64,000 nt of DNA from Heloderma charlesbogerti (Eukaryota; Chordata; Lepidosauria; Squamata; Helodermatidae), in contig JANEZZ010001632.1 in the NCBI GenBank assembly GCA_026122225.1, positions 186,001 to 250,000 on the forward strand. Reading direction: 5' to 3'. The notes below the pieces were generated by a model. It did no database searches. It was given only the letters and a program-made list of their open reading frames with translations, and had not been told where the DNA came from. The translations under genes were made by a program, and so were the position numbers. This document shows, one piece after another, positions 37,986 through 48,889 of the stretch. Positions within the stretch are counted from its first letter, which is position 1. Each line of letters begins with the position of its first letter.

Positions 37986-38290
37986 GAAGTGAGTACTTGA
38001 GATGAATGTGATAGGAGGTATGGGACTGAACTTGGTCAAAGGCAATACATCTGTCAATGGGTTGCTGTGGTGGCAAGTTATTAAAAATATGTATAACAAC
38101 TCTATGCTAGTGTTCAGTCAAATGATGTGCGTACATAACAAATACATAACAAATGTACTGCCTTGTGTCTAGCATTTTTCAGATCCAGAAGATGGGCTCT
38201 GGGAATATCAAAACTTGTCCAGTCCACCAACAGGCATTGATCCAATCAAACTTATTTCTTGGCCTGGTTTGGCTTCCTCACATGGTATTA

Positions 38291-38291
<1 letters not shown>

Positions 38292-38332
<41 letters not shown>
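38292..38332 (+). repeat. Microsatellite (TG)n
   Basis: About 20 TG units. Confidence 0.95.
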
Positions 38333-38333
<1 letters not shown>

Positions 38334-38404
38334 TTTAAGACAGGTGGGGATGAGTGCCACTATTCTGTGGGCACTAATAAAATACAATGAGCTCAGAACA
38401 AATA

Positions 38405-39246
38405 TCTATGAATATAAGAACAGCGATGCTGGATCAGACCAAGGGTCCATCTAGTCCAGCATTCTGTTCACACAATGGCCAACCAGCTGTCGACCAGGAA
38501 CCCACAAACAGGACACGAGTGCAACAGCACCCTCCCACCCATGTTCCCCAGCAATTGGTGTACATAGGCATACTGCCTCTGGTACTGGAGGTAGCACATA
38601 GCCATCAGGACTAGTAGCCACTGATAGACTTCTCCTCCAGAAATTTGTCTAACCCTCTTTTAAAGCCATCCAAATTGGTGGCCATCACTACACCTTGTGG
38701 TAGCGGATTCCATAGTTTAACTAAGTGCTGTGTGAAGTACTTCCTGGTGCCTGTCCTGAATCTCCCACCAATCAGCCTCATGGGATGACCCCGGGCTCTA
38801 GTATTATGAGAGAGGGAGAAAAATGTCTCTCTATCCACATTCTGCACACCATGCATAATTTTGTAGGCCTCTATCATGTCTCCCCTCACCCTCCTTTTTT
38901 TCAAGCTAAACAATCCCAGCTGTTGTTACCTTCCTTCACAGAGGAGATGCTCCAGCCCCTTGATCATTTTCGTTGCTGTTTTGTGCACTTTTTCCAGCTC
39001 TCCAATATCATTTTTTAGGTGTGGTGACCGGAACTGTACATAGTATTCTAAGCGTGGTTGCACCATAGATTTGTATAATGGCAGTATGATATTGGCAATT
39101 TTATTCTCAATTCCTATTCTAATTATGCCTAACATGGAGTTTGCCTTTTTTACAGCGGCCGCACACTGGGTTGACATTTTCATTGGTTGGTCACTGTGAA
39201 AGAGATCTTGGGGTTGTGGTGGACAGCCTGATGAAAATGAGCTCAC
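38405..39246 (-). mobile_element. CR1/L3-like LINE 3' region
   Basis: On the minus strand two open segments (39246-38926 and 38913-38611) give LINE reverse-transcriptase C-terminal sequence, with KKANSMLGIIRIGIENKI, LEKVHKTATKMIKGLE and LKKRRVRGDMIEAYKIMHGV. They are followed by a 3' untranslated region ending in a GATCCAGCA-type 3' end near 38420. A single break at about 38920 separates the two segments. The family is related to CR1 but distinct from the copy at 51420. Confidence 0.9.
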
Positions 39247-39793
39247 ATCACTTACAAATAGTTGTCTGTGGTGTCAATCCATAATTAAAAGTCAGCACAT
39301 GTCCCCATACTGTGAGGTGGTCTAAAAATATTCTTGGGCTATAAAGCTGAAAGTGTTCTGGTGACTCATACCCCAAGAGATTTAAATCTCCCTATTTGTT
39401 TCTTCCCTTTATCAAGTCATTTCCTATGCTCATCCCCTCTGTAAACCTGGTGCTCGAGAAGATGCAGCAAAACAATCCTGAGGAGGAAATTGCTTCTGCC
39501 TACTGTGGTGCTTCTTTATTTCCCATTCATCTCCCTGCCTGAAGATAAAAATGTTCTACTCAATATTCCTAAACTAGCAACATGCCTGTCAGAATGATGG
39601 TGGCAGTGGAGAGCTGTTTCTCCCCACCACACTCCCTGTAATATGTGCCAGGGGACCCTGATGTTTGTGTGTTGGGGGAGAGAGCCTGTGTGTGTCTGTG
39701 CGTGTGCGCGTACTCTGTTGAGGTGTGGCCAGAGAAAGAACCCATGAAATTGGCATTTGTATGTAAAACTAGGAAACTGTCATTATGATAGGG

Positions 39794-39837
<44 letters not shown>
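39794..39837 (+). repeat. Microsatellite (TG)n(AG)n
   Basis: TG units followed by AG units, directly left of the hairpin at 39842. Confidence 0.95.
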
Positions 39838-39841
39838 CTTG

Positions 39842-40134
39842 TTCACACAACACGACAATCCAGAGTATGGGTTGAGTGTGGATTGTTGATGAATTGTGGG
39901 TAGTTGTGTTGTGTGAAGCCAGCCATGCTAACAAACCATAGTTTGTTAGACACGAACAACTCATAGTTCACAACTCAACAACAAACATGGGTTCTCTTTG
40001 TAGGTTGTTCATGATTAACAAACGATGGTTTGTTAGCATGGCTGGGTTCACACAACATAACCCACAACTCAGTAACCCATGATTCAACAGTAACCCACAC
40101 TCAGCTTGTACTCTGGTTTGTTGTGTTGTGTGAA
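39842..40134. repeat. Long imperfect hairpin (arms about 110 bases)
   Basis: TTCACACAACACGACAATCC begins the left arm and GTTTGTTGTGTTGTGTGAA closes the right. CCATGCTAACAAACCATAG in the left arm matches the inverse of the right-arm segment at about 40016-40042. It is followed by related palindromic pieces to about 40460. Probably one or more short DNA transposons. Confidence 0.85.
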
Positions 40135-40245
40135 CCCAGCCAGTGACTTTATTTAAGCGACGGTGTACTGTGACACGTATGCAGCCATTTTAAATATTCA
40201 AGGCCTGACCATGGCTTGTCATGTTGTGTGAACCTGGGTGGCTGA

Positions 40246-40301
40246 GGTTATGCGAGGGTTAAACAACCCTTGCATAAGGGTTAAACAACCCTTGCATAAC
40301 C
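40246..40301. repeat. 56-base palindrome
   Basis: GGTTATGCGAGGGTTAAACA at the left and CAACCCTTGCATAACC at the right fold back; the unit GGGTTAAACAACCCTTGCAT is also repeated in tandem. Confidence 0.8.
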
Positions 40302-41422
40302 CATGGTCTGTTATTGGTTTATGTTGTTTAAGCCTTGTGTAACCCACGGTCCCTGGGTTCGCATCGCATGACAAGTTGGGACAGGCACTGAATATGCAAA
40401 TCCCGCTCAGCATACACCACAGCCCACCAGGGCTTAAACAACCCATGCTGGGCTGTTTTGATTGTGCAAACCAGGTCAGTGTGAGAGATGGGGTGGGGAG
40501 GGAAGGCTCTTCCCTGCAAATACTTGATTGGGCCACCCATCTTCAGAATTAGAAGGCAGAGCCTGGTTGCTCTCACTGCAGTGCTGCCATGCCATAGTTT
40601 CCTTTTCTTTACCCATGAATGACAACTATGCCCCTACTTGTGAGAAAGTAAAGTAAACCCCATTGCGATGGGGTATAGATCTCTTTTCTGCCCTTTGTCA
40701 CAACAGCTGTTGAGAATCAAGCTTGCTTTTATCTGCATAACACCATCCTAGGCCATGCTAATAATGTTGGAAACGGCCTTTTTTAAATATTTAGAAGGAA
40801 AATACGGAAGAGGTTTATGTTACTGCTGCCACGGAGCATCTGGTGGTGTTTGTTAGAAACTTCTTGGGAAGCTATTCAAGCTTTTTATTCTTTCTGATCC
40901 CTTGGTTGTGCTAAATTTATCGGGGACACCTGCGTCAACTTGGGCCGTACAGCCGGACTTTTATTTCTACGGAGAGTTTCTCAGCAGGAGGGGGCACCAG
41001 CTGTTTTCTGCACAACTCTCTCTCTCCAGTGGAGAAGCAAAGTTGTGCCTGTCAGATTTAGTGCTATGCCCGGCTATGGGTCTCTTTGAGCAAAAGTAAG
41101 TGGGGGTGGCGGGGGGGGGCACACACAGCTAAATAAATCCGGACTAAAGCCAAGGAGCAAGTGCTCCCCGGAGAAGCTTCGCGGCCTCTGACCTGCGCTG
41201 CCACTCTGGGAGGAGGAGAAGCGGCAGGCTGGGAGCGACACACAGGACGCTGCGCCGCGGGTGGGGACTCGCTCCCCCCCTTTGAAGTCCGGCGCCAAGG
41301 AGGGCCCGCCGCCAGGGCCGGGATTTGCGCCGCGAAGGCTGCCTAGCCGCGGGCCAGGGCAACCGAGCGAGCGGGAGCCCTCGGGGAAGGAGTTCGGCCC
41401 CGCCGCCGCCGCCGCCGAGCGG

Positions 41423-41458
41423 ATGCTCGCCTCTCCTTCGCCCGCCGGCCGGCTGTGA
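41423..41458 (+). other. Possible upstream ORF in the CpG island
   Basis: ATG at 41423 opens an 11-codon frame ending in TGA at 41456-41458, in another frame from the candidate start at 41674. If transcription starts upstream of it, it would be an upstream ORF that lowers translation of the short TNS3. Its relevance depends entirely on where the transcript starts. Confidence 0.25.
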
Positions 41459-41673
41459 TTTGGCGCAGAAGCCAGCTTGCGGCGTGGTCGGGCAGTCAGC
41501 GCTTGCCGCGGCCGCGGGGCGGGAAGGACCGAGGCGTCGACGGCCAGCGCCACTCCGGAGCTCTTGGGCGCGCCGAGCTGCGGGCTGCCTCTGGCCGGGA
41601 GGGAGCCTCTTGCTTCTCTCCTTCGGACGGCAGCAGCCTTTGCAGGACGACGACGCCGGGGGAAATCTCGGCC

Positions 41674-41689
41674 ATGACGGCCTCTTTGG
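41674..41689 (+). CDS. TNS3: Candidate alternative first coding exon of short TNS3
   Basis: ATG at 41674 sits in a fair initiation context (GCCATGA) inside the CpG island. It encodes MTASL and one extra base before a possible donor GTAGGA at 41690. The leftover G joins the AA that opens exon 60280-60451 to make GAA, exactly as exon 26331-26414 does (leucine codon then G). An in-frame stop at 41344-41346 lies upstream and there is no other in-frame ATG between, so this would be the first ATG in its frame. The product would start MTASLEPRGY and keep only the end of the linker plus SH2 and PTB, like the short tensin cten/TNS4. The donor is only moderate and the 1-in-3 phase match could be chance. 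Confidence 0.4.
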
Positions 41690-42045
41690 GTAGGAGGCGG
41701 CTTCTCTCCCTCTCTTCCATGCGCCCCTCGCTTTCTGCCGCTCCTTGGCCGGGTTTCCTGGAATCCCGTCCGGCAGGGCAGAGCAACTCGATCCGCGGGC
41801 GGGGGGGCGGCGGCGGCGGCGAAGAACATCAACAAAGCCATGCAGGCAGTTTGGGCTTAAAGAAAAAGAAACGGGGGGCGGGGAGTACGTGTGCGGGAAA
41901 GAGAGACGCTTGCCGGGGCGCTGGGGGAGCTTTCCAGGCATTTAAACGCAACAGGCTGGGTGTGGAATGTGCAGGATGGGCTGGAGGGCGCGGGGAGGAA
42001 AAGATCGTCCTCTGGAATCCCTTTCCGTGGATCTCCGCCCTGGGC

Positions 42046-42122
42046 ATGCTTACCTGGAAGGAAGCCCCTCTGAATTCCATGGGACTTGGTCTCAAGGAAG
42101 TATGAGTAGGATGTCAGCTGTA
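42046..42122. repeat. Short palindromic dispersed repeat, decayed
   Basis: GCATGCTTACCTGGAAGGAA, GAATTCCATGGGACTTG and GTAGGATGTCAGCTG match the family at 34877-34957. It marks the end of the CpG-rich region. Confidence 0.55.
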
Positions 42123-42184
42123 AAGAGACTGGCCTTTGGAACTTGATGGAAGCATCCCCGAACAGGCCCATTGATTTAAATGGC

Positions 42185-42295
42185 GTACCGCCTTCCCATC
42201 AGCAACTTCGACCCCCCAGCCAGCATGGGCAACGGTCAGGGATTCTGGGAGTTATCGGGCAAAACGTCTGGAGGGCATCAGGTTAGGGAAGGCTG
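42185..42295. mobile_element. Hairpin element remnant
   Basis: Decayed copy of the 55201 family: CCCCCAGCCAGCATGGGCAA in the middle and GGTTAGGGAAGGCTG at the right end. Confidence 0.65.
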
Positions 42296-42667
42296 AGTTC
42301 CAAAACTGGTTTACAAATAAACACACAGAAAGGGCCTGGCCCGTCCCCACCACCCCTGCATATACATCAACACTAATATGAAATCCTGTGCTGCCTGTTG
42401 ATGCAAAACGCTCCTGAGGATTTTCAGGGGTGGCTGATAATGTTAGTGGGATGTGACTGAATTTTTAACTTGAGTGTGCCTAGGGCAGCCAGATTATCTT
42501 GAAAGTTGCAAGAGTGGTAAGGGGCTGTTGTCTTAGCTTTCTGCAACTTCAAGTTCTGATGAAAAAGAGGAGGGGAAGGAATTGGCACAGAGGACATTGC
42601 AAGGTCCTTGAATTGAAGCATTCTCAAAATAAGTGATGTGCGTAAGAAATATTTGACAAACCTTTGG

Positions 42668-42764
42668 CTGCAATCCTATGCCACACCTACTTGAGAGTAG
42701 CAAATCCCATTTAAAACAGTGGAACTTAACTTCCAAGGAAACACACATTAGATCAGGATGCAAG
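42668..42764. repeat. Short palindromic dispersed repeat
   Basis: CTGCAATCCTATGCC at the left and GATCAGGATGCAAG at the right, with GTGGAACTTAACTTCC inside. Confidence 0.65.
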
Positions 42765-43089
42765 TCACTCAGCCAAGTTGGAGTCCTGTTAGTTACCTTC
42801 AGAGAAGGGGCTAAGCAAACTGGCCAAGAACATATTTTCAACAATTAAATTTAGGTGGACTACATGGAGAACATTTTGTTGCTTACTTTCCATTGTCGTA
42901 ACAAGAAAAGGAAGTTTAACATGTTGATGTAATGTTTTTGAATTACAGTTCAGACATCAAATAACACCTTTTATTTTGCATTGGAACACCTGCTATCAAG
43001 GGCATGTGCAATGGTCATCAGCAGCCAATGGGAAGAGTTAAACACATGCTTGACACTCAGATTGAAATCAGTGCAACTGAACATGCTTC

Positions 43090-43350
43090 ACTTTGGCTAG
43101 ATTGTGGAATGCTCTCCCTTTAGAGCTAAGATGGGTCCCCACTCTCTGAGCTTTTCGGAAAGGAGTTAAGACCTATCTCTTCAATTTGGCCATTTAAATT
43201 GTGAATAGCGGTTTTAATTTGTTTTAACTCTTTAATATAGTTTTAATTGTTTTTATGTCTTTAGGTATTGTTTTTATTTGTATCGTTGTACGCCATCTTG
43301 GTGACGTTTGGGGAAAAGCAGTATATAAATATTATAACAAATACATAAAT
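43090..43350 (+). mobile_element. L2-like LINE 3' end
   Basis: Begins with a GTGGAATGCTCTCCC segment (coding WNALP-type end), then a T-rich untranslated part and CGCCATCTTGGTGACG before the end AGCAGTATATAAATAT. Only the last part of the element is left. Confidence 0.7.
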
Positions 43351-43714
43351 AAAATCATGCTCAGTATCACTTCCCGTTTCAGAGAGTGCAGGTAATGATA
43401 CATAAAAGTCAATTTTGCCCAACACCCAGACAACTCTCTCTTCTCCCCGCCCCCTCCCCGCCTTTTATCTTTTTTCTTATTTTTGCCTGGTTTGTCTCTT
43501 AATGTATTCTGGGTTACTTTATTATCATCAACAACTGTTACATTATGGAGAGGGAGTCCCCACCTGCAGTCTTGCCAGACTGGGCCAAGATTGCACAAGA
43601 CTGATGACATTTGGCAAGAAACTTGTCTAGATGCTGTTGTAAATATAATTTTTTTGTTGTTCAGCTTTCTGATTTGTGCCATAAGAGATTCCCCTTTAAA
43701 AAAAACTGATGTTG

Positions 43715-44001
43715 GGATATTGATTGGCAGTGGGCTTGGGACAGACAGAGGGTGGTGGCTGCTAATTTAGAAGGCTTCGAAAAAGGCTTAGATAATGTAT
43801 GGGGGATTTTAAAGGGCCATCAACAGCTGTTACTCAGTGTTCAGGGGCAATATCAGATTCAAGGACCAAGCAACCGGGGATACCCATTGCCTTCATACTC
43901 TGTGCGCTTCCCAGAAGCATCTGGCTTGGAGCTCTTGAAACCACGGGGCTCAAATAGGTGATCTTTTGGTCTTATCCAGCAGGGCTGCTCTTGCATTCTT
44001 A
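43715..44001 (+). mobile_element. CR1/L3-like LINE 3' end, decayed
   Basis: Weak copy of the same family: AATTTAGAAGGCTTCGAAAA corresponds to the coding end and the copy closes with CTTATCCAGCAGGGCTGCTC at about 43973-43992. Heavily mutated. Confidence 0.7.
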
Positions 44002-45525
44002 TAGCTGACAATTAGTTTGAGCACTCAGTAGTATGCTGTCTTGTGCTTGTTGATTGCTTTCTGAAATATCAGTATAAGTCAGTATGAATATGGAGAGAGG
44101 CCTTGTATTCCAAGAGGAGCACCTGGCTAATTGTTTCTGTTTGACTGTTTAATGCCTGGCTGGTGGCTTATTATTAATGATGCATCCTCGCTTGTTTTGT
44201 TATCATCTCTCATCAGATAGAAGGTATCTTTGTCCCCATTTTGAAAGCAGAGTGCTCCTGGTTTTTGTTTATAGGCTGCAAGCTGGCAGATGCATGGGAG
44301 GCACCCTTGGAATAAAAACTACTAGGGTGAATGTCGTTGTTGACAACCCAGTGTGGCCTGGTATTTGGGGGAGGTGTCCTGGCAGCCATCTGCATTCCTT
44401 GGGCAGCAGGGCCTCTCTTAAGTCAGCAGCAGAGTATTTGCATCCTTTTTTTTCAGGCAACGTGCTAGGGCTTGCATATCGGATTGCTTTAGTTTACTTT
44501 CTAGAGAGACTGTATCCAGAAAGTAAGTAAAAGAAAAAGAATTGAAGGGTATGAATCAGCTGGAATCAGTTTGACCCCCTTCAGGTGAAGAATGTTGCAT
44601 TGCTCAAATGGCTCATACTTGTATTTTGAGCTGTCATCCCCCCACTTCCCCAGCTTTGAATATAATTCAGCGCCCTCTGAAAGTGGCTCTCCCATGAACA
44701 TCTGTGGTTATGGGTTGCACCTTTTCGTGTAATCAGATGTAGCTCATCATATTTGGTTATCATGGGACTGAACCTGCTTTGTAGCATGTGTCAGGTATGC
44801 ATTTGCACATTGCAAGAGTGGTGGATAATAAAGGCTCATACTCAGAAAGCTCCTGAGGATGGTTTCAATCAAACATTTGCCACTCAGTAGCCACAGCATC
44901 AATCAGTGACTCAGGTATATGAATTAGTCATCACAGATCTAACTCTGCAGAAAATAAACAATTAAAGATAAATTATGGGGAGGGGGAGTTCAGGCCAGGA
45001 CCAAAAGTGCTACTTTTGTTAAGTGTATAGACATGAGTAATTTTATTTGGCATTCATATACTTACACTACTTTTCTTAAGCGCAGGGTGGTTTTCATAAT
45101 CAAACAATATTTACTTTTTATGAAATTTTAAAAACACAATAGTCCAGATTCAACAAACTTCATTTTTAAGAAGTCTACCACTTACCAATAAAAGCTACTT
45201 TCTGTGGGCATCGTTCATTTTATGTGCAACAGATGAGTGTTGTACGCTGCCTGGAATGCCATTAGAAAGATAGATTCTGACCTCGGTTGGGAGGTAATTC
45301 CAAAGCTGTGGAGCAATTGCAGTGACAGCCCTGCTCCTCCTTGGTGACAGTTCTACTTCCTGTAATAGAACTCAGGACTTCTAGTGATCGTGGCAGCTGT
45401 AGAACCGTCTAAAATCCATTTCGTATGGTGTATTATAACTGAGACTTGAACGTACTGTTCTGCTACCAAGCGTGATTATTCCATCACCTTCCTTTACTGC
45501 TTGTAGTGGCTGCTAGCTAAGTAAT

Positions 45526-45722
45526 GAGTGCAGCCTATCATGTACATTGTGTACTCAGAAGTAAATCGTAGTTTATTCAGTGGACTTGCTTTCAAGTACA
45601 TCTGCATATGATCACAACTGTGCTGCCTGATCTTACACATGTTTACATGGGAATAAGCTCCTCTTGAGTTCAGCAAGGCTTGATTTCACCCATGTGTGCA
45701 TATTGTTGCAGCCTGATCCCAG
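45526..45722. repeat. Two adjacent palindromic dispersed repeats
   Basis: The first copy has GTACTCAGAAGTAAATC, the second CATGTTTACATGGGAATAAG and TTGAGTTCAGCAAGGCTTGA. Both are decayed members of the family at 34877-34957. Confidence 0.6.
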
Positions 45723-46313
45723 GCAAAGTTAGATGTACCTAAAGCCCATTCATTTCAGTGGATGTAGGTACACCTAACAGGAAAAGATTTCACTGTGTAT
45801 TACACATCAGTGGGATAATAATGATGTGTGGAAAGGCCCTAGTGTTTTAAAGGATTTTATCCTTACAGGTGGCCTACAAATAATTTTAAATAAATAATAG
45901 TTCAATAAATAAGTTGCTTTTTTGTTACTATGAATGCTCTTTTGTCTCAGCAGTTCTTAGAAATGCCCATCCTGTAGGCCCTAGAAATGTGACTTGAATT
46001 TATATGTTCCTTGTGGATGTTTGATTCAGGTGTCTAGATAAGGTCCTAGATGTGTATTTTTGGTGGCTGACTTCTGTCTTAAATAAACAGAAACATACAC
46101 ACGCATCCAACTAAGTTGAACATATAAACTTTCAATAGCTATTGTTTTCTTCTATAAAACCCCTGCATTGGTTTTGACAAAGTATGAGTATCTACCATGC
46201 ACTTTTATTATAGAACTGTTCAATAGCTCTCCCCACAGCCCAATTTTTTTTGGCCAGATATTTACGTCTTACTCCAGTTTCTTCTAACTGCCCAAATACA
46301 ACCTCTATTTTTC

Positions 46314-46556
46314 TTTTATTTATTTATTTATTGCATTTATACCCCGCCTTTTTTCCTCTTGCAAGGAACCCAAGGTGGCTTACATTATCCTCCTCCTCTC
46401 CATTTTATCCTCACAACAGCAACCCTGTGAGGTGGGTTGGGCTGAGAGTGTGTGACTGGCCCAAAGTCACCCAGTGAGCTTCCATGGCCGAGTGGGGACT
46501 AGAACCCGGATCTCCCAGCTCCTAGTCCAACACTCTTGCCGCTACACAAAGTAGGG
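46314..46556 (-). mobile_element. Sauria-type SINE, near full length
   Basis: Minus-strand copy with an A/T-rich end (TTTATTTATT repeats), AAGTCACCCAGTGAGCTTCC core, AACCCGGATCTCCCAG box B region and TTGCCGCTACACAAAG head. Confidence 0.9.
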
Positions 46557-47249
46557 AACAAATCCGCTATTGTACTGGGTGTATGGCGGTGAAGCCCCTG
46601 ATTGGCCGAACTGGTAGTGATGACATGGAATGTTCATGAGGTTGTGGGTGGGCGGGCGAGCGGGCAGGGATGGATTCCAGAGACAAAATGGCAGGGAAAA
46701 GGACACATAGAACAGCCAATAGCCTGAGAAAGGAAGAAGGGGAGAGGAGAGGAGGTGATAGAGGAGGAGAAGGGGACAGGAAGACAAGGGCAAGTGCACT
46801 AAGAAGAGGCTAATGAGAAGCTCAGTTACAGCTTAAGGGGCTGTACACTACTGGTGGGGGGAGGGGGCAGGCCAAGTATACTAGAGAAGCTGGTCAAGAG
46901 ACAGCTTGGTTAAAAGGAGTGGGACGAAGTGTACAGTGAGGTGAAAGGGAAGGAATTACATTAATTTTAAGTAACCAGCCAACCAATATTGTGGTTGTGT
47001 AGACTTCTAGTACCGCTTTCAGTTCTGTCCATTGGATTGTATAGCATTTCTTTGCCTGAGAAGAGTCAGGAGAGACACCGAATTTCCAAAATTTTAAACC
47101 TGTGCAATGAAAGGAAGCTTTTAACGGCCTCAGTGCCTCGTCTTCCCCCTTCCCACTCTCGCCAACCTCCCAAATCCCATTTATTTATTTATTTATTTAT
47201 TTCTATTGCAGAGTTTTATCCTAACAATGAGGAAAATAACATTTTTAAG

Positions 47250-47358
47250 AGTTCAATCCTATACATGTTTAGATGAAGTCCTACAATTCCCAGCATTCCC
47301 CAGCCAGCCATCTTGTAGGACTTTTTTTTTCTGTCTAAACGTGGATAGGATTGCACTC
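47250..47358. repeat. Short palindromic dispersed repeat
   Basis: AGTTCAATCCTATACATGTT at the left is mirrored by AAACGTGGATAGGATTGCACT at the right, and AGTCCTAC by GTAGGACT inside. Confidence 0.75.
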
Positions 47359-47949
47359 TATGTCAAGGACGTGATTGTTTCAAAGTACTGCAACGAAATG
47401 AAGATTCTCCCTCTGTTTCCTTTGTACTACTCCTGCCCAGCACATGGAGATTCTAATCAGAACTGGAAATCTTGTTAGGGTTGTTGGTTTGTTGTTGTTT
47501 TTTGTATATCTCTTTGCCAGAATGAGCCTGTCATGTCTTTTTCTCTATGGTATAAAGGGGGAAGTAGCTGAAATTGCCATCAGGAGGTAGCATGATGTAG
47601 AAGCGATTGGCTTCATTGTAAGTATTGGTCAGGCTTGCAGTCATGAGGAATATGTGTGAGTGTGCTCTTAAAACCGCAAGCTGTGGGGGCCTTTGCTTTG
47701 TGCTGGGAGTGGGGCAGAGACAGGACCTAATATTTCTTGCATTAAAATGTGTAAGTAGTGAGCCTGTGAGAAAACCAGGCTTCTTTTTAGTTAAAACATG
47801 GTATGAAGAGAAGAAAAAGAACCCAAGCTCTAAGCACCCTCCAGGAAATTTGTCAGTTTCCTGGTGATTTTAATTAAAGGGTTCCCTGCGAACAGCTCCC
47901 CGACATGGTGCCTGTGGGGGTCCCCAACATTTTGAGGAGCCATTCACAC

Positions 47950-48093
47950 GTGCCCACGGGCGTCATGTTGGGGACCAGTCCACATATGTCTGTGGGTGCC
48001 ATGCTGGAGATCAATATGCTGGTGCCCACGGGTGCCATGTTGGGGATCCATTCTCAGATGTCTGTGGGTGCCATGTTGGGGACTGGGGAAATG
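47950..48093 (+). repeat. 36-base tandem repeat, 4 units
   Basis: Units at 47950, 47986, 48022 and 48058. Units 1 and 3 start GTGCCCACGGG, units 2 and 4 start ATGTCTGTGGG, so there is a 72-base higher-order period. All share GCCATGTTGGGGA-like cores. The period is a multiple of three and the frame stays open, but I do not take it for a gene. Confidence 0.88.
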
Positions 48094-48399
48094 TCAGTTA
48101 TCGTGCAGATGAAGCTACCTGTAAGAGAAGACATGGGACATATCACTTATCATGCTGATGAGGCTAGCTTCAAGAGAAAAAAAGAGAGAGGAAACAGGGA
48201 ACCATAAGATCGCCTGTTCAAGCAGAGTCCCAAGGTTTGTTTGAGGGAACTTGTTGAATGTGAAAGTGTGTATGAAGCTTTTTCTGAAAAATGAAATGAC
48301 ATTTAAAAGATGGACAGGTTTATGTTTAATCAGAAAAAAGTGGCTAATATAGCATAATAGCAGTCATATTTGTATAAATCCATGCAATTGATAGCATAG

Positions 48400-48725
48400 C
48401 AGCTAAAGTGTGAGTTAGGAAATCTATGGTTCAGATCTCAGCCATGAAATTACTAATACTCTGGTTTCTCTTCAGATCATGTAAATCTTTTGCCATGAAT
48501 TTACTATATGGCAAGCCATATTAACCAGGGGTGGGCAACTTGTGGACCTCCAAATGTTTTGACCTACAATTCCCATCAGTATAGTCAATATAACCAATGA
48601 TGAGGGATCATGGAAGTTGTAGGCCAAAGCATCTGGAGGGCCACAACTTGGCCACCCTGTCTTAGACTTGCCCCCTCCCATTATCTGTAACCTACCTTGC
48701 AGTAATTACTGAGATAATGGCCCAG
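48400..48725 (+). mobile_element. SINE remnant split by a hairpin element
   Basis: AAATCTATGGTTCAGATCTC resembles a box B region, and the tail resumes at 48688 with TAACCTACCTTGCAGTAATT. A palindromic element at 48526-48659 lies between the two halves. Confidence 0.55.
48526..48659. mobile_element. Hairpin hAT-like short element
   Basis: CAGGGGTGGGCAACTTGTGG on the left pairs with CCACAACTTGGCCACCCTG on the right. It splits the SINE remnant at 48400-48725. Confidence 0.82.
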
Positions 48726-48843
48726 TTCATCTGATGCAGTTAATAAGCCAGGCTATGCATGAGGTTCATGCACCTCCATACAGCCCGTTTGCTGCCACTT
48801 CACTCCTTTCACGCAAGCAGCAAAACAAACCAGGTACCCGCAG

Positions 48844-48889
48844 TTAACCATAGCTTCCCATTATGTCCCAACTGCAAAGCTATGGTTAA
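48844..48889. repeat. Short inverted repeat within a larger repeat
   Basis: TTAACCATAGCTT at 48844-48856 is mirrored by AAGCTATGGTTAA at 48877-48889. The region 48720-49100 has further CTATAG and CAAGCC type repeats and may be one decayed DNA element. Confidence 0.6.

Larger units (their letters stand above)
41150..41930 (+). promoter_or_regulatory. TNS3: Intronic CpG island, candidate alternative TNS3 promoter
   Basis: An abrupt GC-rich block with dense CpG, unlike the CpG-poor flanks. It has GC boxes (GGGGCGGG at 41516-41523, a GGGCGGGG type at about 41876-41883), a short GCC trinucleotide run near 41401-41416 and no clear TATA box, as in housekeeping-type promoters. In vertebrates such islands usually mark transcription starts. 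No other gene is visible nearby, and an open frame starting at 41674 ends in a splice phase fitting the next TNS3 exon, so an internal TNS3 promoter is the simplest reading. Direction of transcription cannot be read with certainty; a non-coding or antisense start is the alternative. Confidence 0.75.

Noticed and set aside
41074..41941. Long minus-strand open frames (255 and 265 codons) in the CpG island
   Set aside because: GC-rich islands lack stop codons by composition; the translations are low-complexity Arg/Ala/Pro/Ser with no recognisable domain, and two overlapping frames are open at once.
47950..48093. CRISPR-like array
   Set aside because: Repeats are head to tail with no unique spacers and the genome is a vertebrate.
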